Origin: Deltaproteobacteria bacterium | Lineage (GTDB): Bacteria; Desulfobacterota; WTBG01; CAIYCZ01; CAIRTM01 | Direction of reading: 5' to 3' | Assembly: GCA_016875025.1 (NCBI GenBank) | Contig: VGSH01000007.1 | Span: 1 to 51,366, forward strand | Length of the DNA stretch: 51,366 nt | Shown here: in pieces, positions 34,688 through 43,639 of the stretch | How positions within the stretch are numbered: position 1 is the stretch's first letter | How the letters are laid out: each line of letters starts with the position of its first letter | Made by a program: the position numbers and the translations under genes | The notes under the pieces: model-generated | The model's input: the letters and a program-made list of their open reading frames with translations, nothing else | Told to the model about the DNA's origin: nothing | The model's database searches: none

Positions 34688-36430
34688 ATGTTTTTGCCGA
34701 CGACCAAAAAAGAAATCGACACGCTCGGATGGGACGCACCCGACATTATCATTGTCACGGGCGACACCTATATCGACAGCTCCTACATCGGCGCTTCCGT
34801 GATCGGCCGCGTTCTGGCTGACAGCGGATTTCGCGTGGGCATCATCGCGCAGCCGGATGTCAGCGGTCCCGACGAGATCATGCGCCTGGGCGAGCCGAAA
34901 CTGTGCTGGGGCGTGACCTCGGGCAGCGTCGACTCCATGGTGGCAAACTATACCGCACTCAGGAAAAAACGGATGCAGGACGATCTCACCGCCGGCGGCG
35001 TCAACACGCGCCGTCCCGACCGCGCGCTGATTGTCTACAGCAATCTCATCCGGCGCTACAGCACCGGAAAAACTCCAATCGTGCTGGGCGGAATCGAGGC
35101 AAGCCTGAGGCGCCTGGCCCACTACGATTACTGGGACAACCGTATCCGGCGCTCAATTCTTTTTGACGCGCGCGCCGACCTGCTCGTGTACGGCATGGGC
35201 GAGCGCCCGATGCTTGCAATCGCCAATCGTCTCAGCGCCGGAGAGCCGACCGACACCATACCCGGCACCTGCCGTATCAGCCGCGATGTTCCTGATGGGT
35301 TTTTAGAACTGCCCTCTTTTGAAGATGTGTGCCGCGATGATCGCGCTTTTGAACAGATGTTCAAGCTGTTTGCGCTCAACAGCGACCATGCGGGCGCGCG
35401 TGGCCTTGTGCAGCGCTGCGGCGGCCGCTGCCTGATCCACAACCCCCCTGCCGCCCCGCTTACCCCGGAGGAGCTTGACCGCGTGTACAGCCTGCCCTAC
35501 GAGCGCGCTGTGCACCCGTTCTACGTGAAACAGGGCACGGTGCGCGCCATGGACACGATCAAATTCTCGATCACCTCGCACCGGGGATGCTACGGAGGCT
35601 GCAATTTCTGCGCTATCGCCCTGCACCAGGGCCGCACGGTGGTATCGCGCACACCCGAATCAATCGTTGCGGAGGCCAAACGATTGACAGCGCTTGACGG
35701 CTTCAACGGATTCATCCACGACGTGGGCGGTCCCACGGCCAATATGTACGGATTTGAATGCGGAAAAAAAATTAAGCACGGAGCCTGTGCGCACAAGCGC
35801 TGCCTGTACCCATCCGTGTGCAAGGAGCTGCGGCCTGCGCATGCGAAGCAGTTAAAACTTCTGCAGACCATCAGGAAAATCCCTGGAGTCAAAAAGGTGT
35901 TTGTTGCCTCCGGCATACGCTGCGATCTGGTGCTGGCCGACACAAAGGCCGGACAGGCCTACCTTGCTGAAATCGTCAATCACCATGTGTCAGGCCAGAT
36001 GAAAATCGCGCCTGAGCACTGCGTTAACAGCGTGCTAACCGCAATGGGAAAACCGGGCACAAAAGACCTGGTGCGCTTCCGTTCTCTGTTCAATGATCTC
36101 AACATCCGGGCAGGAAAAAAGCAGTTCCTCACCTACTACTTTATCGCCGCACATCCGGGCTGCACACTGGAAGACATGCTGAAGCTGCGTGATTTTTCTG
36201 CCCGGGAGCTCAAGCACTTCCCTGAGCAGGTGCAGATTTTCACGCCGACCCCTTCCACATTTTCAACGCTCATGTATTACACCGGACGCGATCCGTTCAG
36301 CGGCAAACCCCTGTTCGTCGAGCGCGACATGCGCCGCAAACAGCAGCAAAAAGATGCACTCAAAAGGCCCCCGCACTCAAGAGGCAGGCGCCCTTCAAAA
36401 GGCCGCCCCTTCAACCGGGGAAAAAGCTAA
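34688..36430 (+). CDS. YgiQ family radical SAM protein
   Basis: A 580-residue radical SAM protein (UPF0313/YgiQ). N-terminal marks are PTTKKEIDTLGWDAPDIIIVTGDTYID and PIVLGGIEASLRRLAHYDYW; the cluster motif is GCYGGCNFCAI near residues 301-311 (Cx3CxxC). Then TANMYGFEC, ASGIRCDLVL, VSGQMKIAPEHC and FTPTPSTFSTLMYYTG. The C-terminal 30 residues are very basic. I start at ATG 34688 (GGCGGA upstream), not the longer frame to 34508. It is divergent from AMMECR1. The reaction is unknown; the family is widespread. An AT-rich gap of about 220 bases follows. Confidence 0.93.
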   Translation: MFLPTTKKEIDTLGWDAPDIIIVTGDTYIDSSYIGASVIGRVLADSGFRVGIIAQPDVSGPDEIMRLGEPKLCWGVTSGSVDSMVANYTALRKKRMQDDLTAGGVNTRRPDRALIVYSNLIRRYSTGKTPIVLGGIEASLRRLAHYDYWDNRIRRSILFDARADLLVYGMGERPMLAIANRLSAGEPTDTIPGTCRISRDVPDGFLELPSFEDVCRDDRAFEQMFKLFALNSDHAGARGLVQRCGGRCLIHNPPAAPLTPEELDRVYSLPYERAVHPFYVKQGTVRAMDTIKFSITSHRGCYGGCNFCAIALHQGRTVVSRTPESIVAEAKRLTALDGFNGFIHDVGGPTANMYGFECGKKIKHGACAHKRCLYPSVCKELRPAHAKQLKLLQTIRKIPGVKKVFVASGIRCDLVLADTKAGQAYLAEIVNHHVSGQMKIAPEHCVNSVLTAMGKPGTKDLVRFRSLFNDLNIRAGKKQFLTYYFIAAHPGCTLEDMLKLRDFSARELKHFPEQVQIFTPTPSTFSTLMYYTGRDPFSGKPLFVERDMRRKQQQKDALKRPPHSRGRRPSKGRPFNRGKS

Positions 36431-36648
36431 CGTAAAATATTAAATATTTTTATTACTATTTGAATTTACTTCATTTTTTAATATATAAATACCTGGATTA
36501 CGCATTGCATCACAGCACATCTGATGGTCCTTGAAGGCATAATTCATCGTGAACTACAATCATATACAAGACCCTCGAGAAGTGGGCCTGTTCAAATTAT
36601 TATGTTTACCACTGCACCGCAACACACCATATTGAGAAGATCAAGCCC

Positions 36649-37476
36649 GTGACCGCCTTTCAACTGCGCCCCGAACAAATCAATGTTTTTCAAAAACATG
36701 TGTTGGAACACTACCGCCGCCATGGCCGTAAGTTCCCCTGGCGCGATACGATAGACCCCTACCAGATACTTGTGTCTGAAATCATGCTGCAGCAGACGCA
36801 GGTTGACCGGGTTATTCCAAAGTTTGAAGCGTTTATAAATCGATTCCAAAACCCGGCCGAACTTGCAGCTGCCCCGCTCAGAGATGTTCTCGCCATGTGG
36901 CAGGGACTGGGCTACAACCGGCGGGCACAGGCCCTGCACCGTTGCGCTATCTTAATCGTAAACGAACACGGGGGCCGTCTGCCCAAAACCCGCGAAGGTC
37001 TGCAGGCCCTTCCCGGCATCGGCCCGTATACAGCCGCGGCCGTAAGCGTTTTTGCATATAACCGGCCCTGCGTATTCATAGAAACCAATATCCGCGCGGT
37101 CTACATCCACTGCTTTTTCCCGGACGCACAGGATGTATCCGATGCGCAGCTTAAGCCTCTTATCGAGGCCACGCTCTACAAACGCGATCCGCGCCGCTGG
37201 TACAATGCCCTGATGGACTATGGCGTACAGATCAAGAAACTCCACGGGAACCCTGCCCGCCGCAGCAGGCACCACAGCGTACAAAGCCGGTTTGAAGGTT
37301 CGGACCGCCAGATACGAGGGATGATTGTCAGGATTCTGGGGGAAACAAAGGAAATGAACACGCGCGAGCTTATGCGCCGGATTGGCAGAGAACCGGAGAG
37401 GGTACGGGCCATCATCGAGCAACTTGCAGCCGAGGGATTGGTTGTTATAAACAGAACGCGGCTGTCTCTGCCGTAA
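36649..37476 (+). CDS. MutY-like HhH-GPD DNA glycosylase, no Fe-S cluster
   Basis: A 275-residue glycosylase. KFPWRDTIDPYQILVSEIMLQQTQV near residues 28-50 and the HhH LPGIGPYTAAA near 121-131 match MutY. The catalytic glutamate of SEIMLQQT is present. But where E. coli MutY has the catalytic Asp in LDGNVKRV, this has FIETNIRAV, so Asp is replaced by Glu. The four cysteines of the [4Fe-4S] loop are absent, as is the C-terminal NUDIX-like domain; a short winged-helix-like tail replaces it. Start is GTG 36649. Relatives of this compact type are annotated A/G-specific adenine glycosylase, but its true substrate should be considered open. Confidence 0.82.
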   Translation: MTAFQLRPEQINVFQKHVLEHYRRHGRKFPWRDTIDPYQILVSEIMLQQTQVDRVIPKFEAFINRFQNPAELAAAPLRDVLAMWQGLGYNRRAQALHRCAILIVNEHGGRLPKTREGLQALPGIGPYTAAAVSVFAYNRPCVFIETNIRAVYIHCFFPDAQDVSDAQLKPLIEATLYKRDPRRWYNALMDYGVQIKKLHGNPARRSRHHSVQSRFEGSDRQIRGMIVRILGETKEMNTRELMRRIGREPERVRAIIEQLAAEGLVVINRTRLSLP

Positions 37477-37602
37477 CGGTCGTTGAAACAGTCTGTTTTG
37501 CATGCACAGGGTGCGCAGTGCGCATCGCCCAAAATCTGCGCTGCTGCAACGGTACGCACGGCGCACCACAACTCTGCGCTTTGCTTTTTTAAGGATATAT
37601 GC

Positions 37603-37920
37603 ATGGCAAACACAGGAAATATATTTGAAACGCATGACCAAAGGGAAACGGATGAAACATTCATCCCCCTGCTGCAGCGTGCAGGGTTCAGGCTTGAGCA
37701 GATCGTATCAAACGGCCAGGCAAGCGCGCCGGGTTTCTGGTATGACCAGGACAGGGATGAATGGGTGATGCTTGTACGCGGTGAAGCGGTGTTGGAACTC
37801 GATCAGGAGCGCGTTGAACTGAAAGCCGGTGATTACCTGTTAATCCCTGCACATGTCAGGCATCGGGTTGCGTCCTGCTCGCAGGATGCCGTGTGGCTGG
37901 CGCTGCATATGAATAAGTAG
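37603..37920 (+). CDS. small cupin domain protein
   Basis: A 105-residue cupin. The core reads WVMLVRGEAVLELDQERVELKAGDYLLIPAHVRHRV, the two cupin motifs with metal-ligand histidines (HVRHRV) and glutamates. ATG at 37603 has AAGGA 8 bases upstream; a longer frame to 37483 has no ribosome site. It follows the glycosylase gene by 126 bases and precedes the convergent arsenic operon. Similar small cupins are often sensors or isomerases; nothing here tells which. Confidence 0.85.
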   Translation: MANTGNIFETHDQRETDETFIPLLQRAGFRLEQIVSNGQASAPGFWYDQDRDEWVMLVRGEAVLELDQERVELKAGDYLLIPAHVRHRVASCSQDAVWLALHMNK

Positions 37921-37979
37921 CCTTGAGGTGCGCACAGCGCACCCTGACCTGCATGTAAAGTAACCCGAACCTGTCCCAC

Positions 37980-38676
37980 TCACGCAAGAACATCAATATT
38001 GAAAATATACAGCAGGCTCAGGTGCACGCCCACCAGAATCATCACTGAAGCTGTTGCCCGCCGCACCCAAAATTCAACCTTTGTGACCGCATGAAACAGC
38101 CTGCCGAGCTGCTTCACGCCGAACATGACAACCAGCGCGAACCCGAGCACGGGAAGTCCCGTGCCGAGGCCGTAAATAAGCGGCAGGCCGATTGCTGAGC
38201 TCTGCTTTAATGCAAGCGGGATGAGGCTGCCGAAAAAAAGCGGCTGACACCGGGCAGAAGGCGAGCGCAAAAAGAATGCCCATTGCCAGGGCTCCGGGAA
38301 CGCCTGCTTTGCGCAGTTTTTCAGCACGGTCCTGCGAAACCGTAAGCCCGGGCATTGAAAATGAAAACACGCCGAACAGCAGCAGGCCCGTTATAATCAG
38401 CACCGGCCCCAGAAATTTAGGCATGGTTGTCTGTAAAAAGTACGATGCTGCCGGAAGATTAAGAAATGATGCACTGATCAGAACACCGAGCGCTACATAG
38501 GCAACCGCGCGTCCCAGCGTGTAGGCAATGCCGGAGGCGCATGCGGAAAAGGCACTGCCGCCGCCTTTCACAATAAATGAAACCGCCGCAATGTTGGCTG
38601 CCAGCGGGCACGGGCTGATTGACGTCAAAATGCCCAGCCACAGGGCCAGCACAACGGGAACTGAAGTCATTTCCAT
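37980..38676 (-). pseudogene. ArsG-like permease, frameshifted at T7 run
   Basis: A CcdA/DsbD-type membrane protein resembling ArsG, linked to aromatic arsenical export. Frame 1 starts ATG 38676 with LTSISPCPLAANIAAVSF and runs to ALAFCPVSAAFF; frame 2 carries the rest, GSLIPLALKQSSAIGLPLIYG to LLYIFNIDVLA. They join at a run of seven T residues (minus strand, 38239-38233). Removing one T gives a continuous protein of about 231 residues. Either a homopolymer sequence error, a real inactivating mutation, or transcriptional slippage. Its ATG overlaps the ArsF-like stop by one base (TAATG). The last gene of the arsenic operon. Confidence 0.72.
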
Positions 38677-39122
38677 TACAGGTCCTTCAGCATGGTTTCA
38701 ACTTCGGTTTTCACATAGCCTGAAAACTCTTTTTCATTGCGCACAAGCTGCCATATCTTATCGAGGTTTTTATACGTAACCTGCTTGCCGTCCTTAAAGC
38801 GAACAAGCACCAGCGCGCGGTACATCAGGTTGTAATCCTGCAGAAAATGCCGGTTTTCGGGCTCATCAAAATTAACCTCCGTAAAGCGCAGGGTCCCGTC
38901 TTTCAGCTGGTCCTTGAAATTAGCCTCAATCGAGCCGCGGCTGTACTGCTCAAGTTTTGTGCAGGTAGCACACCGTCTCGTCGCATGGAAATAATACGCC
39001 TGAACATAGTCGGATGCCACTGCCGGAGCAGCTTTATCGGCGGCAAAGCAAACGCCGCCTGACAAACCGATTCCTGCAAAGGCCATCAACAGCATTACAC
39101 ACATGATTGCAAAGTTCTTCAT
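38676..39122 (-). CDS. ArsF-like thioredoxin-fold protein
   Basis: A 148-residue protein with a signal peptide (MKNFAIMCVMLLMAFAGIGL to VCFA), so exported. The mature part has YYFHATRRCATCTKLEQYS near residues 43-61, a CxxC active site in a thioredoxin fold, and EVNFDEPENRHFLQDYNL. The pattern FH..RCxTCxKLE matches the ArsF family reported with nitrophenyl-arsenical reduction. ATG at 39122 has AAGGAGG 6 bases upstream. It follows the ArsE-like gene by 34 bases and is coupled to the ArsG-like gene. Confidence 0.82.
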   Translation of the reverse strand: MKNFAIMCVMLLMAFAGIGLSGGVCFAADKAAPAVASDYVQAYYFHATRRCATCTKLEQYSRGSIEANFKDQLKDGTLRFTEVNFDEPENRHFLQDYNLMYRALVLVRFKDGKQVTYKNLDKIWQLVRNEKEFSGYVKTEVETMLKDL

Positions 39123-39156
39123 TGTAAGCCTCCTTCATAGATTGATACGTTTTTAA

Positions 39157-39387
39157 TTATGCAATAAGTTTCTTGATCTCTTCAATGCTCAAGAGTTTGC
39201 CGGCACTTTTGACCTGCCCGTTAATCGCAATCGCCGGGGTGAACATAACGCCTGCGCCGGTGATCTGGTTAATGTCCTCAACCTTGGAAACCTCGCCGGT
39301 TTTGCCGAGCTCGGCCAGGGCCTTCTGCGCGTTTTCATAGAGTGTTTTGCATTTGGCGCAGCCTGTTCCGAAAATTTCAATTTTCAT
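39157..39387 (-). CDS. ArsE-like small thioredoxin (redox-active disulfide protein)
   Basis: A 76-residue minimal thioredoxin. The active site is GTGCAKCKTLYENA at residues 7-20 (CxxC), the cis-proline segment is GVMFTPAIAINGQV near 48-61, and the tail has the usual SIEEIKKLI helix. ATG at 39387 has AGGAGGT about 10 bases upstream and overlaps the preceding small frame's stop (ATGA). Order E-F-G matches arsEFG arrangements known for aromatic arsenicals. Confidence 0.88.
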   Translation of the reverse strand: MKIEIFGTGCAKCKTLYENAQKALAELGKTGEVSKVEDINQITGAGVMFTPAIAINGQVKSAGKLLSIEEIKKLIA

Positions 39388-39790
39388 GTATGAAGTACCT
39401 CCTGCATGTGTTTTTGTATTGCTTCTTTAATATGCTCCGTATCGGGCACATATCCCATGCTGGCAATCTTACCATCGATCACAAGAACCGGTGTCATAAG
39501 CCTTCAGTAGCAGCCTTTTCCTTGCAGGGCATGAGCAGATCATCAAGGGCCTGCGACCAGCCGGCAGACGCCAGTCGATGCACGGTATCCCAGTCAACGT
39601 CAATACCGGCCCATTGCGCGATATCATGCGCGTTGCCGGTCCTGCCGAACCTTTGCGCCTCATCGCTGGTACAGGCAATCTTTTCCACATCAGCCTGCAG
39701 GCCCAATTCGTGCACAACCTCAAGCGTGATCTCATGCAACAGCCGGCAGCGCGGGCACGGAGGTTCAACACCGATAATTATAATATTCAT
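39384..39790 (-). pseudogene. thioredoxin-like gene split by frame change
   Basis: A 98-codon frame (ATG 39790 to stop 39494) begins MNIIIIGVEPPCPRCRLLHE, the CxxC half of a thioredoxin fold, and ends after MPCKEKAATEGL. The missing half, MTPVLVIDGKIASMGYVPDT with the cis-proline, is in another frame (39497..39384, 37 codons). The two overlap as ATGA at 39497-39494, and the second overlaps the ArsE-like gene the same way. Relatives encode both halves in one frame, usually as LMTPVLVIDGK, so I read this as one gene broken by a one-base loss. Two coupled half-proteins are possible but less likely. Confidence 0.65.
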
Positions 39791-39823
39791 GGCTTCTTTC
39801 TTAGTTATAGCATTTATGGAAGT

Positions 39824-39886
39824 ACTATATAGCCGGTAACACTACACCGTCCGTTCGCCCTGAGCCTGTCAAAGGGTTGAACGGAC
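39824..39886 (+). repeat. dispersed hairpin repeat, copy 2
   Basis: Contains TATAGCCGG, then ACACCGTCCGTTCGCC, CTGAGCCTGTC and GAACGGAC. Arms GTCCGTTC (39849-39856) and GAACGGAC (39879-39886) pair perfectly. Same family as copies at 1369..1430 (opposite strand) and 46238..46298. It lies between the split thioredoxin-like gene and the ArsP-like permease, inside the arsenic operon. A second related block lies at 39900..39942 (CACCACGAACGGG). Confidence 0.8.
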
Positions 39887-39988
39887 AAAGTTTCTTACGC
39901 TGAGCCCTGTTCATGGTTCGACGAGCTCACCACGAACGGGTGTACATCTTCATTTAAAATAACAACAGAAAAAATACATGCTCTGAAA

Positions 39989-41284
39989 TCAAATCGTGAT
40001 ATACCCGAACAACATGCCGCTGATGGTTGCCATGACAATAACCAGCGTTACAAAGACGACGGTCTTTCTAGTACCCATGATCGAGCGGATCACAAGCATA
40101 TTGGGCAGCGACAGGGCCGGGCCGGCCAAAAGCAGGGCCAGGGCCGGGCCTTTGCCCATGCCGTTGCCGATAAGACCCTGCACGATCGGCACTTCAGTCA
40201 GGGTTGCAAAATACATGAATGCGCCCAGAAACGATGCGCAAAAATTAGCCGACAGGGAATTGCCGCCAACCAGCGAGCTGATCCACTGGGAAGGCATCAG
40301 GCCTTCCGTGCCGGGACGGCCTAGCAGCAACCCGGCTATAAGAACACCCCAGAACAAAAGCGGGGTTATTTGTTTGGTAAATCCCCAGGTGGCCTCCAGC
40401 CAGTTGGCGGACTCCTCAGTATCCCGGGCTGAAAGCACGGCCAGACATATCACCGCGACCGTGAAGGCGATAAGCGGCTGCAGCGGGAATACAAACGCGC
40501 ACACTGCTGTTATGAGAGCTGAAGCTGCAATTTTCCACCAGGTAATATTGAAAAAAGCAACCATAACCACTGCCAGCGCCACAGCGGATATGACGGTTAA
40601 AATCCACTTTGACGCATACAGCATCTGCCAAACACCCTGCGGTTCAGCGGGTTTTCCCCAGTTGGCAAACACCAGCACCGCAATCATTGCGCCGAAGTAC
40701 AAAACATTCTGCCACAGCGGCCGTACCACATCAGGCTCAGGCAGATGCATCTGCGCGTCGGCTTTCTTTAGTTCCTCTTTTCTGAAAATTATATGCATGG
40801 CCAGGCCGATCACGATACTGAACAGCACCGCCCCGATTGCGCGGGCAATTCCCAGCTCTGCTCCCAGCACGCGCGCGGTCAGTACGATGGCAAGCACATT
40901 GATTGCAGGCCCGGCATACAGGAACGCGGTTGCCGGGCCAAGGCCTGCGCCCATTTTATAAATCCCGCCGAACAGCGGCAGCACCGTGCAGGAGCACACA
41001 GCCAGCACCGAACCGGAAACGGATGCAACCCCATAGGCCAGCACCTTGTTTGCCCGCGCGCCCAGATACTTCATCACTGAAGCCTGACTGATAAACACCG
41101 CAATGGCTCCGGCGATAAAAAAAGCCGGAATCAAACACAGGATCACATGCTCCCTGGCGTACCATTTGACAAGGTGCAGGGCCTCAAAAATCGCCCCGTC
41201 AAAACGGGGGTTGCCAAGCGGCAGGTAAAAACAAACCAGAAAAGCTGCAATCAACAGAAGCAGGATTTTAAACTCTTTATTCAT
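39989..41284 (-). CDS. ArsP/COG0701-family permease
   Basis: A 431-residue permease with about ten helices. Motif AVCSCTVLPLFGGIYKMGAGLG near 93-114 holds the CSC element typical of COG0701/ArsP proteins, which export trivalent organic arsenicals in some bacteria; TEVPIVQGLIGNGMGKGPALALLLAGPALSLPNML is the second repeat's counterpart. ATG at 41284 overlaps the arsenate reductase stop by one base (TAATG). Position between arsC and arsEFG-like genes supports an arsenical role. Confidence 0.87.
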   Translation of the reverse strand: MNKEFKILLLLIAAFLVCFYLPLGNPRFDGAIFEALHLVKWYAREHVILCLIPAFFIAGAIAVFISQASVMKYLGARANKVLAYGVASVSGSVLAVCSCTVLPLFGGIYKMGAGLGPATAFLYAGPAINVLAIVLTARVLGAELGIARAIGAVLFSIVIGLAMHIIFRKEELKKADAQMHLPEPDVVRPLWQNVLYFGAMIAVLVFANWGKPAEPQGVWQMLYASKWILTVISAVALAVVMVAFFNITWWKIAASALITAVCAFVFPLQPLIAFTVAVICLAVLSARDTEESANWLEATWGFTKQITPLLFWGVLIAGLLLGRPGTEGLMPSQWISSLVGGNSLSANFCASFLGAFMYFATLTEVPIVQGLIGNGMGKGPALALLLAGPALSLPNMLVIRSIMGTRKTVVFVTLVIVMATISGMLFGYITI

Positions 41285-41727
41285 TATTGCCTTTCAAGCG
41301 CCTCCGGAAGCGATTCCACGTAGTCCCGTATCTGGTCGCGCACTCTGCGATAGCAGTTCAGCTTTTCCTCTTCGGTTGCACAGGCAGCTGCCAGTTTTGG
41401 CGGGTCGTCAAAACCGACATGCACGACCTTTGTGCGGCCGGGGAAAAACGGGCAGGTTTCATTGGCATGGCCGCATACGGTGACAACATAATCAAATTCC
41501 ATGTCCTTAAATTCATCAACGAGCTTTGAGCGCTGTGAGGAAATATCGACCCCGGCCTCAGCCATAACCTTGACCGCGTTCGGATTAAGCCCGTGGGTTT
41601 CTATACCGGCTGAATACGGATCGAGCACGTCACCCTTCATATGCCGGGCCCAGCCTTCGGCCATCTGGCTGCGGCAGGAATTGCCCGTGCAGAGGAAAAG
41701 AGTTTTTGGTTTATGTTCATTCGTCAT
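41284..41727 (-). CDS. arsC: arsenate reductase, low-molecular-weight phosphatase type
   Basis: A 147-residue enzyme of the thioredoxin-linked ArsC family. The P-loop CTGNSCRSQ lies at residues 13-21, the resolving cysteines are in VVTVCGHANETCPFFPG near 83-99, and VGFDDPPK carries the general acid aspartate. It reduces arsenate to arsenite for export by Acr3. ATG at 41727 has GGGAG about 11 bases upstream. It lies 137 bases after acr3; the gap holds a repeat-like CTTCGACTTCGCTCAGGGC segment (41789..41807). Confidence 0.95.
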   Translation of the reverse strand: MTNEHKPKTLFLCTGNSCRSQMAEGWARHMKGDVLDPYSAGIETHGLNPNAVKVMAEAGVDISSQRSKLVDEFKDMEFDYVVTVCGHANETCPFFPGRTKVVHVGFDDPPKLAAACATEEEKLNCYRRVRDQIRDYVESLPEALERQ

Positions 41728-41864
41728 AGTACAAAACTCTCCCTGGCTATGCCATAGGCTTCAGCATTCATGCCGGACACGCTGCGCCCTTCGACTTCGC
41801 TCAGGGCATGCTCAGTCCGGCCTACATGGTTGAATTTTTGTATCAATTTCGATATGCAAGCCTC

Positions 41865-43049
41865 TCACGCATGCCGGAACCAGCCGCGAGTGCGCTTGCA
41901 AAAGCCCACAAGCATCAGCATGACCGGAACTTCGATCAAAACCCCGACAACCGTTGCAAGTGCAGCACCGGAGGAAAGCCCAAACAGCATGACCGACGTG
42001 GCGATGGCAACTTCGAAATGATTCGATGCGCCGATCATGGCAGCCGGGGCCGCATCCTCATAGGTCAGCTTCAACATTTTTGCCAGCCAGTAGCCCAGGG
42101 CAAAAATCAAAATCGTCTGTATGAACAGCGGCACAGCGATCCAAAGGATCGTCAGGGGATTGGCAAGAATCACCTCGCCCTTAAAACTGAACAGCAGCAC
42201 AAGCGTGGTTAACAGCGCTATAATCGTGATGGGTGTAAGAACATGCAGGAATTTTTCATTGAACCACTGCACGCCTTTGGCTTTGATTATAACTTTTCGT
42301 GAAAAATAGCCTGCAACCAGCGGCAGCGCGACATAAATCGACACAGACAAGAGCAGGGCCTGCCAGGGGACCGGCAGCCGTCCAACTCCCAGTAAAAAAC
42401 CGCCAAGCACACCATAAAGCACCAGCATGGTCAAAGAATTTATGGCAACCATGACCAGGGTCAGGCCGTCGTTGCCGCGCGAAAGATAATTCCAGACAAG
42501 AACCATGGCCGTGCAGGGCGCAATCCCAAGCAGGATACAGCCTGCAAAATAGCTGCGCCACAGAGGCACCTGCAGCATTTTAATGCCGTCCTGCAGCACC
42601 ACGACGCCTGCGCCGTGCGCTGCACCGATCGGCAAATCAAGCCCGAAAGGCATCTTCACCAGGTCAACGGCGTCTGCGCCGATAAAGCCCCGGAAAAGGA
42701 ATCCGAGAAAAACCATGGCAATGCCGTACATGGTAAAGGGCTTGATGCACCAGTTGATAAACAGCGTGAGCAGAACCGGTTTACCGCTTGTGCCCGCGTT
42801 GATCACGCTGGAAAAATCAATTTTAACCATGATGGGATACATCATGAAAAAAAGGCAGATTGCTATGGGTATGGAGACAACGGGCGCACCGCCCACATAC
42901 AAAGCCATGCCGTCAAGGGTCTGGGCTACACCGGGCGCGATTTTTCCCAACACAATGCCGCCCGCAATGCACAATCCAACCCACAGGGTTAGATAGCGCT
43001 CGAAGATACTGGTCATTTTCCGGTCATCCGGCAGCGGTTTGCATTCCAT
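41865..43049 (-). CDS. acr3: arsenite efflux permease Acr3
   Basis: A 394-residue membrane protein of the ACR3 (bile acid/sodium symporter-like) family with ten helices. Marks are [14 protein letters not shown] near 60-73, the conserved cysteine in [18 protein letters not shown] mid-protein, and [15 protein letters not shown] near the end. It exports arsenite using the proton gradient. Start ATG 43049 has GGAGG 7 bases upstream; the frame extending to 43145 would run into arsR. It follows arsR by 37 bases, in one operon. Confidence 0.96.
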   Translation of the reverse strand: MECKPLPDDRKMTSIFERYLTLWVGLCIAGGIVLGKIAPGVAQTLDGMALYVGGAPVVSIPIAICLFFMMYPIMVKIDFSSVINAGTSGKPVLLTLFINWCIKPFTMYGIAMVFLGFLFRGFIGADAVDLVKMPFGLDLPIGAAHGAGVVVLQDGIKMLQVPLWRSYFAGCILLGIAPCTAMVLVWNYLSRGNDGLTLVMVAINSLTMLVLYGVLGGFLLGVGRLPVPWQALLLSVSIYVALPLVAGYFSRKVIIKAKGVQWFNEKFLHVLTPITIIALLTTLVLLFSFKGEVILANPLTILWIAVPLFIQTILIFALGYWLAKMLKLTYEDAAPAAMIGASNHFEVAIATSVMLFGLSSGAALATVVGVLIEVPVMLMLVGFCKRTRGWFRHA

Positions 43050-43086
43050 TAAAGGTCCTCCCCACAGTGTTTGTTGTATCGTTGTA

Positions 43087-43431
43087 TCACTTTTTGCAGA
43101 TATCAACCCGGTTGAGTGTTGTGGCCTTATTGCGGTCGAACGCAATCACCGGATCGTCATTAAGCCATTTTTTGAGTGCATCCCGTATAAACGGCGCATA
43201 CAGGTTGATGCGCGCGCGGCACAGGGAATAATCAATCCACTGCCCGTTGCGCTCGTCCTCGACCAAACCTGCATTTTTTAGAATGACTAGATGTTTTGAA
43301 ACACTCGGCTGCTTGATGCCGAGTACGGCGGCCAGCTCACAGACGCACATGCTTTTTTTCTCAAGCATTTTCAAAATACGCATGCGGTTTTTATCCGCCA
43401 CTGCTTTGAGCACAATCATAAGTTCACGCAT
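43087..43431 (-). CDS. arsR: ArsR-family arsenic-responsive repressor
   Basis: A 114-residue winged-helix repressor. The arsenite-binding motif [12 protein letters not shown] near 27-38 contains the two closely spaced cysteines of ArsR, followed by the recognition helix in [23 protein letters not shown] choose ATG 43431 (GGAG 7 bases upstream) over an in-frame GTG at 43437. It is the first gene of the operon and a palindromic site at 43447..43462, just upstream, is very likely its own operator. Confidence 0.95.
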   Translation of the reverse strand: MRELMIVLKAVADKNRMRILKMLEKKSMCVCELAAVLGIKQPSVSKHLVILKNAGLVEDERNGQWIDYSLCRARINLYAPFIRDALKKWLNDDPVIAFDRNKATTLNRVDICKK

Positions 43432-43446
43432 ATACACTCCAACTAA

Positions 43447-43462
43447 ATAGCTATTTAGCTAT
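43447..43462. promoter_or_regulatory. ArsR operator, 16-bp inverted repeat
   Basis: ATAGCTA-TT-TAGCTAT, seven-base arms with a 2-base centre, 16 bases upstream of the arsR ATG. It lies directly downstream of the -10 box, where ArsR binding would block transcription. Confidence 0.82.
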
Positions 43463-43490
43463 ATGGTAGCACTTAAAAAATGCTTGTCAA
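43463..43490 (-). promoter_or_regulatory. arsenic operon promoter
   Basis: Minus strand TTGACA (43490-43485), 16-base spacer, TACCAT (43468-43463). The operator touches the -10 box. Transcription would begin around 43456, inside the operator. Confidence 0.65.
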
Positions 43491-43639
43491 GGAAGAATTT
43501 TGTGGACGAAGTGGACGAAGTGAGTGGACATGAAGAAGTGGACAATAAATATTTTGCTCGAGTTCGGTCATGCATTGCATATTGTATTCCGTAGCAAAGT
43601 GCTGTATGGTGCACCTGACAGACCACAAAAGGAGCCCCC

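Noticed and set aside
39494-39497. In-frame TGA in the thioredoxin-like gene as a selenocysteine codon, given the tRNA-Sec gene
   Set aside because: Reading through this TGA meets another stop within a few codons, and the true continuation is in a different frame.
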